From the NCBI GenBank assembly GCA_023480735.1, contig JAMCXB010000052.1:1-64000 (forward strand): DNA of 64,000 bases. Reading direction: 5' to 3'. The position numbers were made by a program, and so were the translations under genes. The notes beneath the pieces are model-generated. The model had not been told where the DNA came from and made no database searches. It saw nothing but the letters and a program-made list of their open reading frames with translations. Every line of letters starts with the position of its first letter. The first letter of the stretch is position 1. Below are positions 51,482-60,390 of this stretch, one piece after another. The stretch comes from Bacteroidota bacterium (GTDB taxonomy: Bacteria > Bacteroidota > Ignavibacteria > Kryptoniales > JAKASW01).

Positions 51482-52869
51482 TTCTTTGCTGAGAAAAGTG
51501 TCCACGGATATGCCATCATGTTGTGCAGGTATCCCGCCATCCATTTATATCTCGGGTGTGCCGCGAAGAATTTAGATGCGATAAAATTCTCACTGCAGGG
51601 ATGGCCCATATGTGCCCAGAACTCGAGCTTATTTGCAAGGTTGGTGGTCGTAACTTTCGCTTGCACCGATCCGCCGGGGAAATACGGCGACCAGCCCCAT
51701 TGAGGAATACCCAGCGGATCTTCGTCATTATGGCCGCAAAGCGACCGTGAGCCGGGGAAGTCCTTTCCCCTGACGACGTCATAATGATCCGCCAGAAACG
51801 ACTCCGCAAGCTTCGCGTCGACCTTCCCCTTGTATTCCTTCAACAGCTCTTCCCACCTTCTCTTTCGGGCATTCATGGAACTATTGCGGTCGTTCACCCT
51901 GAATGTCGTCTCATCTCTGATTACCTGAGGGTCGCTCGGGAAATTCGCACCGCAATACGCCCCGTCTTTAGTCTTCCAGACCCGGTAATGCTTAAGGCCC
52001 AGTTCCAGCCGAGCGATCTCGTTTGTCTTCGTATCGCCTACAAGCCAGTCGTTTGCGTATGCGCCGTTGTTTCCGCTCGTCATGATCCGTACAAAGTCAT
52101 CGATGCTGTTTGCATACTGCTCCGCTTCCCTGGCCCTCATGAACTCCGGGATACCATTGGGATCGAATCCTTTGAATTGTGCTATCGTGGTTTCCGTAAT
52201 AAGAATCCCCGCGCTGTTTTCGGCGAAGTCGTCGCCGCTGTCGATAAATCCGGGAAATGCGTCCATCATTATCCTGTTCCCTTTTTCGGGAACGATATCC
52301 TCGATGATGTTCCACCTTTCGCCGACCAGATAGTTCACCCAGGTGTTCTGTGCCATGACGATTTTGCCGTCCGAAGTGTAGCTTCCTGTGGCAATGAATG
52401 CGCTGCAGTGCCCGGGAGCCTTGTCGTCTCCAGCGCTGGAAATTCTTCCGGCTCTCAAAGCGGGGAGGTAATACTGCGCAAGCTCCATCCAGCCGTTTAA
52501 AGCGGTAATGTCTATCTTGTCATACTTCTTTCCGCGTGCGCGCAGCCCCTCCGCTATGCCTTCGATTTCCTCCCGGTATTCATTCGTGAGTTTAGGCCAG
52601 AACATCTCCGTCGCCTTTTCACGATACCAGCTCCAGTCTTTCCTTGTCCCCACTCGCAGATAAAACTTCAACGCACGCAATGCGTCGTCGATTTCCGGGG
52701 CAAGAAGATAACCGTCCTGAAAACCTATTTCATTTGGCGAGCCCTGAAGGTGTACAAATACCCAACCCGCTTTGTCATAACGGTAGCCGTTCTTGAGTCT
52801 GGGATCCGTCTTCGCCTGCACGGTGCCGACGAGCAGCAACAGAGCTAACAGGGTATACTTGATTCTCAT
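51478..52869 (-). CDS. Exported Ntn hydrolase, C45 / phospholipase B-like
   Basis: 463 residues from ATG 52,869 (MRIKYTLLALLLLVGTVQA signal); a GTG at 52,896 is an alternative start. The likely N-terminal nucleophile is the Cys in GHCSAFIATGSYTSDGKIVMAQNTW near residues 152-176, with ETTIAQFKGFD further on. This matches C45/acyltransferase and phospholipase B-like Ntn hydrolases, which free themselves by cutting before the Cys. It probably cleaves amide or ester bonds outside the cytoplasm, together with the MetX-like enzyme that overlaps it. Confidence 0.7.
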   Translation of the reverse strand: MRIKYTLLALLLLVGTVQAKTDPRLKNGYRYDKAGWVFVHLQGSPNEIGFQDGYLLAPEIDDALRALKFYLRVGTRKDWSWYREKATEMFWPKLTNEYREEIEGIAEGLRARGKKYDKIDITALNGWMELAQYYLPALRAGRISSAGDDKAPGHCSAFIATGSYTSDGKIVMAQNTWVNYLVGERWNIIEDIVPEKGNRIMMDAFPGFIDSGDDFAENSAGILITETTIAQFKGFDPNGIPEFMRAREAEQYANSIDDFVRIMTSGNNGAYANDWLVGDTKTNEIARLELGLKHYRVWKTKDGAYCGANFPSDPQVIRDETTFRVNDRNSSMNARKRRWEELLKEYKGKVDAKLAESFLADHYDVVRGKDFPGSRSLCGHNDEDPLGIPQWGWSPYFPGGSVQAKVTTTNLANKLEFWAHMGHPCSENFIASKFFAAHPRYKWMAGYLHNMMAYPWTLFSAKK

Positions 52870-52902
52870 TTTCCTTGGTTTGATCCGGATGAACACCGGT
52901 AA

Positions 52903-53598
52903 TCAATTGTTGTTTTTCTTCGGTGGGTTTCTGAAGATATTGTCGGGAACGGGCCAGGCATCCGGGAAACCGTGACCGGCAATGTAGCTGACCGCCCGGT
53001 TTGCCTCATACCTCGCGTGAAAATCTCCTACGCGGACTTTATAGTAGGGAGAATCGTAAACGATGTACACATTGAAATCCTTCAGAAGCGAATCGGCCTT
53101 CGCTTTCGCCGTGATCGCTTCCAGAAGGTTTTGAGTCGATAGAAGCTGCACACGAAAACCGGGCAGAGTATTCAATCCGGCTTCACTTGAAATTATGTCC
53201 AGCGTGTCCCTCCTCACCACAAGTGTATCCGGTCTTATTGCGAAAGTATCCAGAACAAGAGTATCGCTCTTGATTAACAACGTGTCTCTTACAACCAACG
53301 TGTCCATCCCTATTCTCACTGTATCTCTTATTACAGCGAGTGTGTCGATCCGGCTCAACGACGTATCTCTTTCGGCTGCCGAAGTGTCGTGTCCCATTTG
53401 TGAGATATTTCTCGGACCGAAAAGTCTGTCGATCCCTCTCAGCAGCGTGTCCCTCGGCAGAGTCAACTGGACATCAGCAAGAGCGGAGTCTTTCGTAGGA
53501 GCTATACATTGCTGTGCGACCTGCCCGACCACCGGATTCGCACATAGAAGGAACCCGGCAAAAATATAAATAACTATTCTGCTCCTGGATAGAAGCAT
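52903..53598 (-). CDS. SPOR-domain protein with RDTL repeats
   Basis: 231 residues from ATG 53,598 (GGAG 9 bases upstream); the longer frame to 53,682 is less likely. A signal or anchor (IVIYIFAGFLLCANPVVGQ) is followed by many short D-T-L units (RDTVRIGMDTLVVRDTLLIKSD), then a SPOR domain at the C-terminus (GFRVQLLSTQNLLEAITAKA, YKVRVGDFHARYEANRAV). SPOR domains bind denuded peptidoglycan. The repeat part is probably a flexible beta-type spacer. Confidence 0.72.
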   Translation of the reverse strand: MLLSRSRIVIYIFAGFLLCANPVVGQVAQQCIAPTKDSALADVQLTLPRDTLLRGIDRLFGPRNISQMGHDTSAAERDTSLSRIDTLAVIRDTVRIGMDTLVVRDTLLIKSDTLVLDTFAIRPDTLVVRRDTLDIISSEAGLNTLPGFRVQLLSTQNLLEAITAKAKADSLLKDFNVYIVYDSPYYKVRVGDFHARYEANRAVSYIAGHGFPDAWPVPDNIFRNPPKKNNN

Positions 53599-53682
53599 TA
53601 CAGAGATCTCCGAGATTGTGGTATAATCATATACAATCATTCCGCTGTCAAAAAATTTACAGGCGTTTTGTTTCCAAAACAA

Positions 53683-53925
53683 GTGAACCGTACGAATTAG
53701 CCAACCCGGCAGGAAAAGGACCTTCGCTTAATGCTGCTCTCCTCCAGGCTCCTTCTCTCTCAAATGGGCAAAATAGTGGGACATTAAATTTCCTTACATG
53801 GATAGATGGCTTCATTCACATTCTTGTCCATGCGCCGGAAACAAGCAAACTGGCAGATCAAACATAAACAACGACTAGCCGGGTGCACTCGGTAATGAGC
53901 GCTCACTGCAATCCGTTGGATTATA
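53683..53925. other. Intergenic region without visible gene
   Basis: Between the SPOR gene and the terminator of the next gene I see no gene, repeat or RNA. It holds the probable promoter for the SPOR gene. Confidence 0.4.
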
Positions 53926-53962
53926 ACAAAAGAGGGCGGACGAATCTCTCCGCCCGCCCTCC
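53926..53962 (-). terminator. Intrinsic terminator for the 53,988 gene
   Basis: On the minus strand GAGGGCGGGCGGA and TCCGCCCTC form a stem followed by TTTTGTTAT. Confidence 0.85.
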
Positions 53963-53987
53963 GTGTAGAAGGTCGATAGGGACGACC

Positions 53988-56327
53988 TTACTTCAAAAGC
54001 AGCATCTTCTTCACCGCCGTAAAGTGTGGCGTTGACAATCTGTAGAAGTAAACGCCAGACGGCAGCATTTCACCGTTCTCGTTCCGTGCATTCCAGGTAA
54101 TCAGATGGGATCCTGCGCCCAGGTCACCACTCAAGAGTGTAGCGACCCTTTCGCCGAGGATGTTGAAGACGGCAATCGTTACATGCTCTTCCTGAGGAAT
54201 GCTGAACGCAATTTGCGTCGTCGGGTTGAACGGGTTAGGATAATTCTGATCCAGCGTGTAATTCGTCGGCTGAATCGGCCTCTGTTGAACTGCGGTCGGA
54301 GTCTCGGGAGATACCGTGAAATTCGACGTAGACGGTGCGGGAGCCCCGGTTGTAGTGTAAGTCGGAGAGCTCGTGCTCGTTGAGCTTGACGTATAGCCGG
54401 CCGCCTCCGTGAATACATCATAGGTACCCGGCGCCAATCCTGCAATCGTGTAGTCACCGTTACTACCGCTCACTCCGTAGCCGACCACGTTACCGTTCGC
54501 ATCAGTCGCGTACACAATGGCACCGCTTAATCCCATCATACCGCTTCCTGTTGTTGAAGAGGTCGAGACATTACCGTTGATAGACGTGTACCCTGTTGCT
54601 GACGACGGCAGAGGCATGACGTATATGTCTATTCCGCTCGTCGAGTTGCCGCTTATGGGAACCGCAGTGGCCTGGCTCCATCTGACCGTCGGGCCGGTGG
54701 TGCTGTAGAACGAAGGTGCGTACGAACCGAGCGGTATCGCGAGGATCTTGTAGTATCCCGGAGGCAGGTTATTGAGCGTGTAAGCGCCAGTGCTGTCTGC
54801 GTCGGCGAAATACGCCCCGGCGACGTGCATCTTCAGTGTGTCACGGTAGTTCCATACATCTCTGAACGCGATTATCCTGGCAGCAACTCCGGAACCAGTC
54901 GTAGAATCGAATACGGACCCGGAGATTTGTCCAAGAACAACCGGGGGAAGTGGAGACAAAGCAAAGTTAATTCCGGTTGTGTCGGTGTTGAGCGCTATGA
55001 TGTCAGCCGACAGAAAGTCCGGTTCGTTGTTGTAGAACAATCTATGATAGCCCGTAGCCTTCACGAAAGCGATGTAGGCACCCTTCGGCAACGTATCGCT
55101 GTAGACGCCGTTGCTGTCGGTGTATGTTTTGAAAACATACGGCGAGTTACCATCGAGTCTGAAGTCGCGATCCGTATTGCGCTCCTGGTACATATTCTGG
55201 AACATGTCGCGATAATTGTCGCCGCTCTCCCACTCGTTCTGATTGTCTCTGGCCATATTGAACGTGAATTCCGCACGGGCAAACACAACCAGCGCACCTT
55301 TGACGGCAGCGCCCGTGGTTGTGTCGGTCACGGTTCCGGAAACCGTGTATTTCGGCAGCACAGAGAAACGGTTCTGCAGCTGGAAGTTCGCTACCTGTGT
55401 CGTGGTATCCACGACAACGACCGGAGTCGCATTCGCCATGCTGTAGACATTGTCGTACCATTCGGGCAGGTAGTTCGAATTAACCGGAACGGCTCTGACA
55501 TAGTATTTTCCCGCATCCACATTGTGGATCGCGTAATAGCCGGTCGAGTCCGTCCTTGCACTGTAATCAAAGTGCATATCCATATCCCTTTGATAGAGCC
55601 TGACAACGACATTCGAAATCGGAGCTCCCGTGCTGTCAGTTACCGTCCCCGCAATTGTTCCGCGGACTCCGGCGACACGGATAGCATACTCCTGTACCGC
55701 ATGGCCTCCGGCGCTCGAGGTAACCTCTATCTCCACCTCATACCAACCCCGCACCTGCGGGATCCATGAAATAAAGCCAGTGGAATCGATAGTCATTAAC
55801 TTCGGATGATCACCGAGCCGATAAGTCAACACTGCGGTCGAGTCAGTGGACACTGCTTTCACCTGGTACTCATATAGCGAGTCCACGGTCGCGCTGACAG
55901 GCGGCTCGGATGTAATTGTAACCTTGTCCCTTCCGAAATTATCGAAACCTGCATATACTTTTGCCATTGAGCTTATCCGGACCTGACCTGAATCATTGAA
56001 TGCCTTCACCATATACACAAAAATATTTGCAGGCGGCGGCGTAGCCGAGTCCTGGTAAGTAGTTGCAGTCGTCGAATCAATTTGACTGAAGTTAAAGCTG
56101 AAATTCGAATCAAGGCTGTTCACGCCTACCTGGGCGCGATAAACGAGGTAGTAGGAAGCCGTGAAAGCCTCAGGCTGTTCCCAGGATAGAGTGACCCCGC
56201 CGGTGCTCAACTCGGCATGAAGCGAAAAACCCGATCCCATCATCTGCGCGTTGGCAGAAGTGAAGCTTAAGAGCATAACCGCCAGTGCCCCCAGGGAAAA
56301 CGAGTACAATTTTTTATTCATAGACAC
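53988..56327 (-). CDS. Exported multi-domain protein with carboxypeptidase-regulatory repeats and C-terminal sorting signal
   Basis: 779 residues. Signal peptide FSLGALAVMLLSFTSANAQ, a fibronectin-like N-terminal domain, a cadherin-like Ig segment (DKVTITSEPPVSATVDSLYEY), then four CarboxypepD_reg-like units (GTIAGTVTDSTGAPISNVVV, TVSGTVTDTTTGAAVKGALV, QISGSVFDSTTGSGVAARII, SINGNVSTSSTTGSGMMG). The C-terminal 90 residues carry the sorting module (LDQNYPNPFNPTTQIAF to AVKKMLLLK), as in type IX-like secreted proteins of the FCB group. A stand-alone gene with its own terminator; probably surface-attached or secreted. Confidence 0.82.
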   Translation of the reverse strand: MSMNKKLYSFSLGALAVMLLSFTSANAQMMGSGFSLHAELSTGGVTLSWEQPEAFTASYYLVYRAQVGVNSLDSNFSFNFSQIDSTTATTYQDSATPPPANIFVYMVKAFNDSGQVRISSMAKVYAGFDNFGRDKVTITSEPPVSATVDSLYEYQVKAVSTDSTAVLTYRLGDHPKLMTIDSTGFISWIPQVRGWYEVEIEVTSSAGGHAVQEYAIRVAGVRGTIAGTVTDSTGAPISNVVVRLYQRDMDMHFDYSARTDSTGYYAIHNVDAGKYYVRAVPVNSNYLPEWYDNVYSMANATPVVVVDTTTQVANFQLQNRFSVLPKYTVSGTVTDTTTGAAVKGALVVFARAEFTFNMARDNQNEWESGDNYRDMFQNMYQERNTDRDFRLDGNSPYVFKTYTDSNGVYSDTLPKGAYIAFVKATGYHRLFYNNEPDFLSADIIALNTDTTGINFALSPLPPVVLGQISGSVFDSTTGSGVAARIIAFRDVWNYRDTLKMHVAGAYFADADSTGAYTLNNLPPGYYKILAIPLGSYAPSFYSTTGPTVRWSQATAVPISGNSTSGIDIYVMPLPSSATGYTSINGNVSTSSTTGSGMMGLSGAIVYATDANGNVVGYGVSGSNGDYTIAGLAPGTYDVFTEAAGYTSSSTSTSSPTYTTTGAPAPSTSNFTVSPETPTAVQQRPIQPTNYTLDQNYPNPFNPTTQIAFSIPQEEHVTIAVFNILGERVATLLSGDLGAGSHLITWNARNENGEMLPSGVYFYRLSTPHFTAVKKMLLLK

Positions 56328-56483
56328 CTCTACTTTTTATTAATACTAGGTACAATAGGTATGCCACAACGATTGGCTAAAAACGGAGGTGAAAAGGCGA
56401 TCTTCTTCGATTATCTGAAAATTTCGACATGCAAGGATTGCACTTTACCTGCAACCCATGCGGGAGGAGAAGTAGGAGTAATG

Positions 56484-57386
56484 CTAGAAACTTATTCGCA
56501 AGTCCAGACTAGCCCCCCTGTTTTCAGGTGAGTAATTCATCCTGAAATATGGAGGAAGTCTCAGGAAAGCGTCAAGTTCAGAGTACGCATATATCAGCAC
56601 AAATGCTGAGACTGAATAGAACTCAGATTTATAGTAGGCATCGTATTTCTTGTAGGTACTCGAAGCCAGATCAGGGGTGGAGGCGTTGAGGTATTTTGTG
56701 CGCGCATCGCGGCGGAGAAAGTCAAAGGCGATTGACGATATGGCGGTAACGGCCCCCGCGCCCAAGAGGATGTAACCCTTGGTCTCTCTTCCTTCATACA
56801 CCTGTTCCCAGCCCGGGAAGAGAATTGCCCTGAAAGTGGGACCGCGCGACTCCCCCGACTGGATCAGACCTCTCGGGATTACCTTGTTTTCCGAAGGAGA
56901 GAGTTCCTTGTCCGAACTCGAACGGAATTGTTCCTTTGCTGTATTGAAGACCTCCAGGATCTTCGGAGAAGTCATCACAGGATCCAGAGTCAATGACGAG
57001 TCAATCCTCAGTGCGTTTACAAAATGCTCTATCGCCGGTTGATTTTTTCCCTCTGCAACGAGTGAAAAAGCGAGATATTTTTCCAGCAGTACGCGGGCGG
57101 AATCACTTACCGTCCTATCCTCAAGCATTCGGCGCGCTTCAAGTTCGGCGGAGATATAAGAACCGTTGTCGAAGAGCGATTTTATCGATCCTATGGTTGA
57201 ATCTGCCCTGCTCAGAGTCTGGGCAGAAGTAACGGACGAAAATCCGAAGAGGAATGCAAAGAAAAGGGAGACTCCAAGGAGACCAGCGGCAGCGCCGCTC
57301 CGTGCGATAGAAGAAACACATATCCGATTATCTGGATTTGCCGCCGAACAAATTTCAAGTTTACATGCAAGCCACAAAGGATTCAC
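56484..57386 (-). CDS. TPR-like exported protein with DUF5683-type domain
   Basis: 300 residues. The first 55 residues include a hydrophobic signal (GLLGVSLFFAFLFGFSSVTSAQ). The middle (about 60-140) is TPR-like. The C-terminal part (TFRAILFPGWEQVYEGRETKGYILLGAGAV, then two membrane-like stretches) looks like DUF5683, common in Bacteroidota and relatives. The true start may be further inside, since the first 30 residues are unusual for a signal. Function unknown; probably envelope. Confidence 0.6.
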   Translation of the reverse strand: MNPLWLACKLEICSAANPDNRICVSSIARSGAAAGLLGVSLFFAFLFGFSSVTSAQTLSRADSTIGSIKSLFDNGSYISAELEARRMLEDRTVSDSARVLLEKYLAFSLVAEGKNQPAIEHFVNALRIDSSLTLDPVMTSPKILEVFNTAKEQFRSSSDKELSPSENKVIPRGLIQSGESRGPTFRAILFPGWEQVYEGRETKGYILLGAGAVTAISSIAFDFLRRDARTKYLNASTPDLASSTYKKYDAYYKSEFYSVSAFVLIYAYSELDAFLRLPPYFRMNYSPENRGASLDLRISF

Positions 57387-57427
57387 TTGTATGAGTTAAT
57401 CGACCAGCGTTATCGTGAGCAATGTCG

Positions 57428-58735
57428 TTATTTAATCAGGACCATTTTTCGATAAATACTCCCGTTTGGAGTTTGCAACCTGTAAATATAAGTACCGCTC
57501 GCCATATTCGCACCATCGAACGAAACTGTGTGTTTCCCACCATACAAGTAGCCGTTCACAAGCGTCCTCACCTTTTCGCCGAGCATATTGTAAATGTCGA
57601 TGCTTACTCTTGCCCCGGGCGGAGGGACGTTAAACTCTATCGTCGTCGTCGGATTGAACGGATTAGGATAGTTTTGGGAAAGAGTGAAATTTGCCGGGAG
57701 CGAGTTCGGAATTTGCCTCACCGCAGTCAGCGGAGAAATTGTCCCCACCGAAGAAAGGGGAATAACCCCGCTCCTGAAGTCAGGAGAAAGGCCCCCGAAA
57801 AGATAAACCTGACCGTTGTCTGCGACCGTTGCAACGAACCCTACCCTTGCTGTATCCAGCGTTATCGTTGTCGGAGAATCCCCCTCCTCTCCTTCACCGC
57901 CCAAATTCAGCAACTCCACACTCGTGCTAGCCGCGTCAGTTTGGCCAAGCCCGGATATCACATATACAGAATCCCCTTTCTCTGCCACTCCAAAAAGCAT
58001 CCTGGGATTTCTCAAGGATATAGATATTTTTTCTGTTCCATCTCCAGGGACATATTTCTCAATCACGTTCAGTAGGCCTTGAAGTCCGTAGTTGCCTCCA
58101 AATATATATATAGCATTCCTTACCCTGACAGCTTTGTGATAGACCCGTCCCAACACCATAGGAAAAGTCTTGCTCCAAGTTCCGCTCCGGACTGAGTAAA
58201 CCTCAACTTCGCTGTACGGACCGCTCGAATTTCCGCCGCCGCCAAACACAAGTATACTGCTGTCACCGTATGCGGTAGCAGCAGCCCCTTCACGCGCCAA
58301 TAACATGCTGTCCGTGTAGTGCCACGTGTTACTTGACGGGTCATAGACTTCTACGCTATTCAGGACATTTCCGCGATTGTCCACACCCCCCATGACATAA
58401 ATCGAGTCGTCTACGGCGACCGCGGACGCGTAGACCCGAGGCGTCAGAAGGGGAGCGACGGTGGTATCCCAGGTTAGACTTCGCAGGTCAAACGCCTGAA
58501 CGATCTTTGTCCCTCTCATGTATCTAGGGCTCTGCATTCCGTGCAAACCTTGCATGCTCGCAGACGCACCTCCGATGAGGTAGAGCGTATTCCCCAGCCT
58601 GGCGGAGCACATCCCAACCCGCGGAAAAGGCATGTCCGGCGGCCGCATTTGCTGCGAAATCGCAGAATTCTGCAGCAAAGTCCACGTACAGGCCAATGCC
58701 AACAGAGGAACCAGTCGATTTTTTTTCATACTCAT
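57428..58735 (-). CDS. Kelch-repeat exported protein with C-terminal sorting signal
   Basis: 435 residues from ATG 58,735 (MSMKKNRLVPLLALACTWTLL signal). Residues about 45-330 form Kelch-type beta-propeller blades (LGNTLYLIGGASAS, VDDSIYVMGGVDNRG, YGDSSILVFGGGG, VRNAIYIFGGNYG, NGQVYLFGG). The end (LSQNYPNPFNPTTTIEFNVP to YRKMVLIK) is the FCB sorting module. A longer frame to 58,765 adds ten residues before the signal. It is secreted or surface-held; the ligand is unknown. It follows the kinase gene by 41 bases. Confidence 0.8.
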   Translation of the reverse strand: MSMKKNRLVPLLALACTWTLLQNSAISQQMRPPDMPFPRVGMCSARLGNTLYLIGGASASMQGLHGMQSPRYMRGTKIVQAFDLRSLTWDTTVAPLLTPRVYASAVAVDDSIYVMGGVDNRGNVLNSVEVYDPSSNTWHYTDSMLLAREGAAATAYGDSSILVFGGGGNSSGPYSEVEVYSVRSGTWSKTFPMVLGRVYHKAVRVRNAIYIFGGNYGLQGLLNVIEKYVPGDGTEKISISLRNPRMLFGVAEKGDSVYVISGLGQTDAASTSVELLNLGGEGEEGDSPTTITLDTARVGFVATVADNGQVYLFGGLSPDFRSGVIPLSSVGTISPLTAVRQIPNSLPANFTLSQNYPNPFNPTTTIEFNVPPPGARVSIDIYNMLGEKVRTLVNGYLYGGKHTVSFDGANMASGTYIYRLQTPNGSIYRKMVLIK

Positions 58736-58776
58736 TGCCGAATCTAATCGACGGATATACTGCAACCACCGTGCCG

Positions 58777-60390
58777 TCAGTTTTCATCTCCTTTCAGGAA
58801 GCTGAAATTCAACCGCAGCGTGTCGCCGGGCTTCACGTTAAGATCCCGCAGGATATCATGAAATGCCGGATTCTCAATTCTAAGATGGCGGGTACCGGCG
58901 GACACGATAATCGGCTTGGTTGAGGGAGTTGTTTCGCGCAATTGATCATCAACATAGACATGCCCCCAAGGATCGACGTGCACGAAGATGTACCCTGCAT
59001 CGCCAAGAAAGTCAGCATCGACATTGGCAAGCACTCTGGAACGCACACGAACCTCCTTGACGATAGGTACAAAGTCCGGATTGTTGAAGGTAACCGTGTG
59101 CGTACCTGCGGGCACTTTTATAGATCCAAAGATAGGAGTCATCCCGGCGTACTCATTGTCGATGAATATCTTTGCCCACGGAGTGCATGCTATGGAAATA
59201 TATCCAGAGTCCGCCGCAACGAGTGGACTCACACTACCAACCTTGTCTTTGGTCTCTGAGTTGAATGTAGGGACCTGCTTGACTCCCGAAGGGCTGCCTC
59301 CGGCAATTTCGTTTTTCCTGACAGAAGATTCCTTGGCCGCTCCGGCAGCCGTCGATGTTCTTACAGGACTGCTTCCCCTGTCTGCAACCTGGCCTGAGGC
59401 AGTATCAGCCGCAACTAAGCCCGGTCGGTTGCCCTCTACTACTTGAGCAGGATGCCTGAACAAGAATGACAACCCCAGGACAAGCACAAACACTATAGCG
59501 ATTCCGGCGGCCAGCAGCTTCTTTCTCTTCGACTCCGCTCCGCTTCCCTTTCCGGATGATTGGCGCTGTCCTGCACCGCCATCTGCAATTCCAGTCGCGG
59601 CCTCCGGCGACAAGAATTGAAGCACTTCGTTTGCCGAGGCAAACCGCTCGTTCTTGTCAGGTGCGAGAAGACGCTTCAGAAATGCCAGCACATGAGGAGA
59701 AACGTTCAGCGCATCGAGAGAGTCCGGGTCAAAAGCCTGTATTTTGTTTATGCATTCGGCGTACGATCTTCCGGCAAGTATCCTCTCTCCCGTAATGATT
59801 TCGACTAGAGTCACACCGAGTGAAAATAAATCCGTCCTGTTGTCAACTGTTTCGCCCCGCGATTGTTCCGGCGACATATATGCCGGAGTTCCGATAAGAG
59901 TTCCATCTATTGTCAGGGAAGGAGATCCGGACAAGGATGCCAATCCAAAATCGGTCACCTTGATTATACCGGCCGCCGAAACCAGTATGTTGCCCGGCTT
60001 AATATCCCGGTGTATGACTCCCCTCTCGTGGGCATAAGCCAGGGCATTAAGAACGGAGACGGCGACTCTCATGAGCATTTGCTCAGAACGGATATTCTGA
60101 TCGAGAAGGGCTTCGTCCAGTGATTTTCCCTCGACATATTCCATTACTATTGCCGGCGCACCTTCGACCTCTGTGAGATCATAGACCTGAACGATGTTCT
60201 CCGAATGAAGTATTGCGCATGCCTTAGCTTCCCGGGAGAATCGTGCGACCAGTTCTTTATCCTTGAAAAGATGTTTATGAAGAACCTTTAAGAGGACTGT
60301 CCTGTCGAGGACATTCTGGTGGGCTTTGTATACGCTTGTAGTCGGACTCTGACTTATCAGCTCTAGTACTGTAAAGCTATCTTCCGCCAA
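58777..60390 (-). CDS. Ser/Thr protein kinase with two PEGA domains
   Basis: 537 residues. Kinase domain 1-265: VLLKVLHKHL (Lys), VIHRDIKPGNILV near 128-140, VTDFGLASL near 147-155 and GTPAYMSPEQSRG near 166-178. A membrane helix (LLAAGIAIVFVLVLGLSFLF) lies near 292-311. Outside are two PEGA domains (GYISIACTPWAKIFIDNEYAG, GYIFVHVDPWGHVYVDDQLRE). This is a typical Hanks-type receptor kinase. It overlaps the sigma-54 activator gene by 14 bases; the kinase may act on that regulator, which is inference. Confidence 0.88.
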   Translation of the reverse strand: MAEDSFTVLELISQSPTTSVYKAHQNVLDRTVLLKVLHKHLFKDKELVARFSREAKACAILHSENIVQVYDLTEVEGAPAIVMEYVEGKSLDEALLDQNIRSEQMLMRVAVSVLNALAYAHERGVIHRDIKPGNILVSAAGIIKVTDFGLASLSGSPSLTIDGTLIGTPAYMSPEQSRGETVDNRTDLFSLGVTLVEIITGERILAGRSYAECINKIQAFDPDSLDALNVSPHVLAFLKRLLAPDKNERFASANEVLQFLSPEAATGIADGGAGQRQSSGKGSGAESKRKKLLAAGIAIVFVLVLGLSFLFRHPAQVVEGNRPGLVAADTASGQVADRGSSPVRTSTAAGAAKESSVRKNEIAGGSPSGVKQVPTFNSETKDKVGSVSPLVAADSGYISIACTPWAKIFIDNEYAGMTPIFGSIKVPAGTHTVTFNNPDFVPIVKEVRVRSRVLANVDADFLGDAGYIFVHVDPWGHVYVDDQLRETTPSTKPIIVSAGTRHLRIENPAFHDILRDLNVKPGDTLRLNFSFLKGDEN

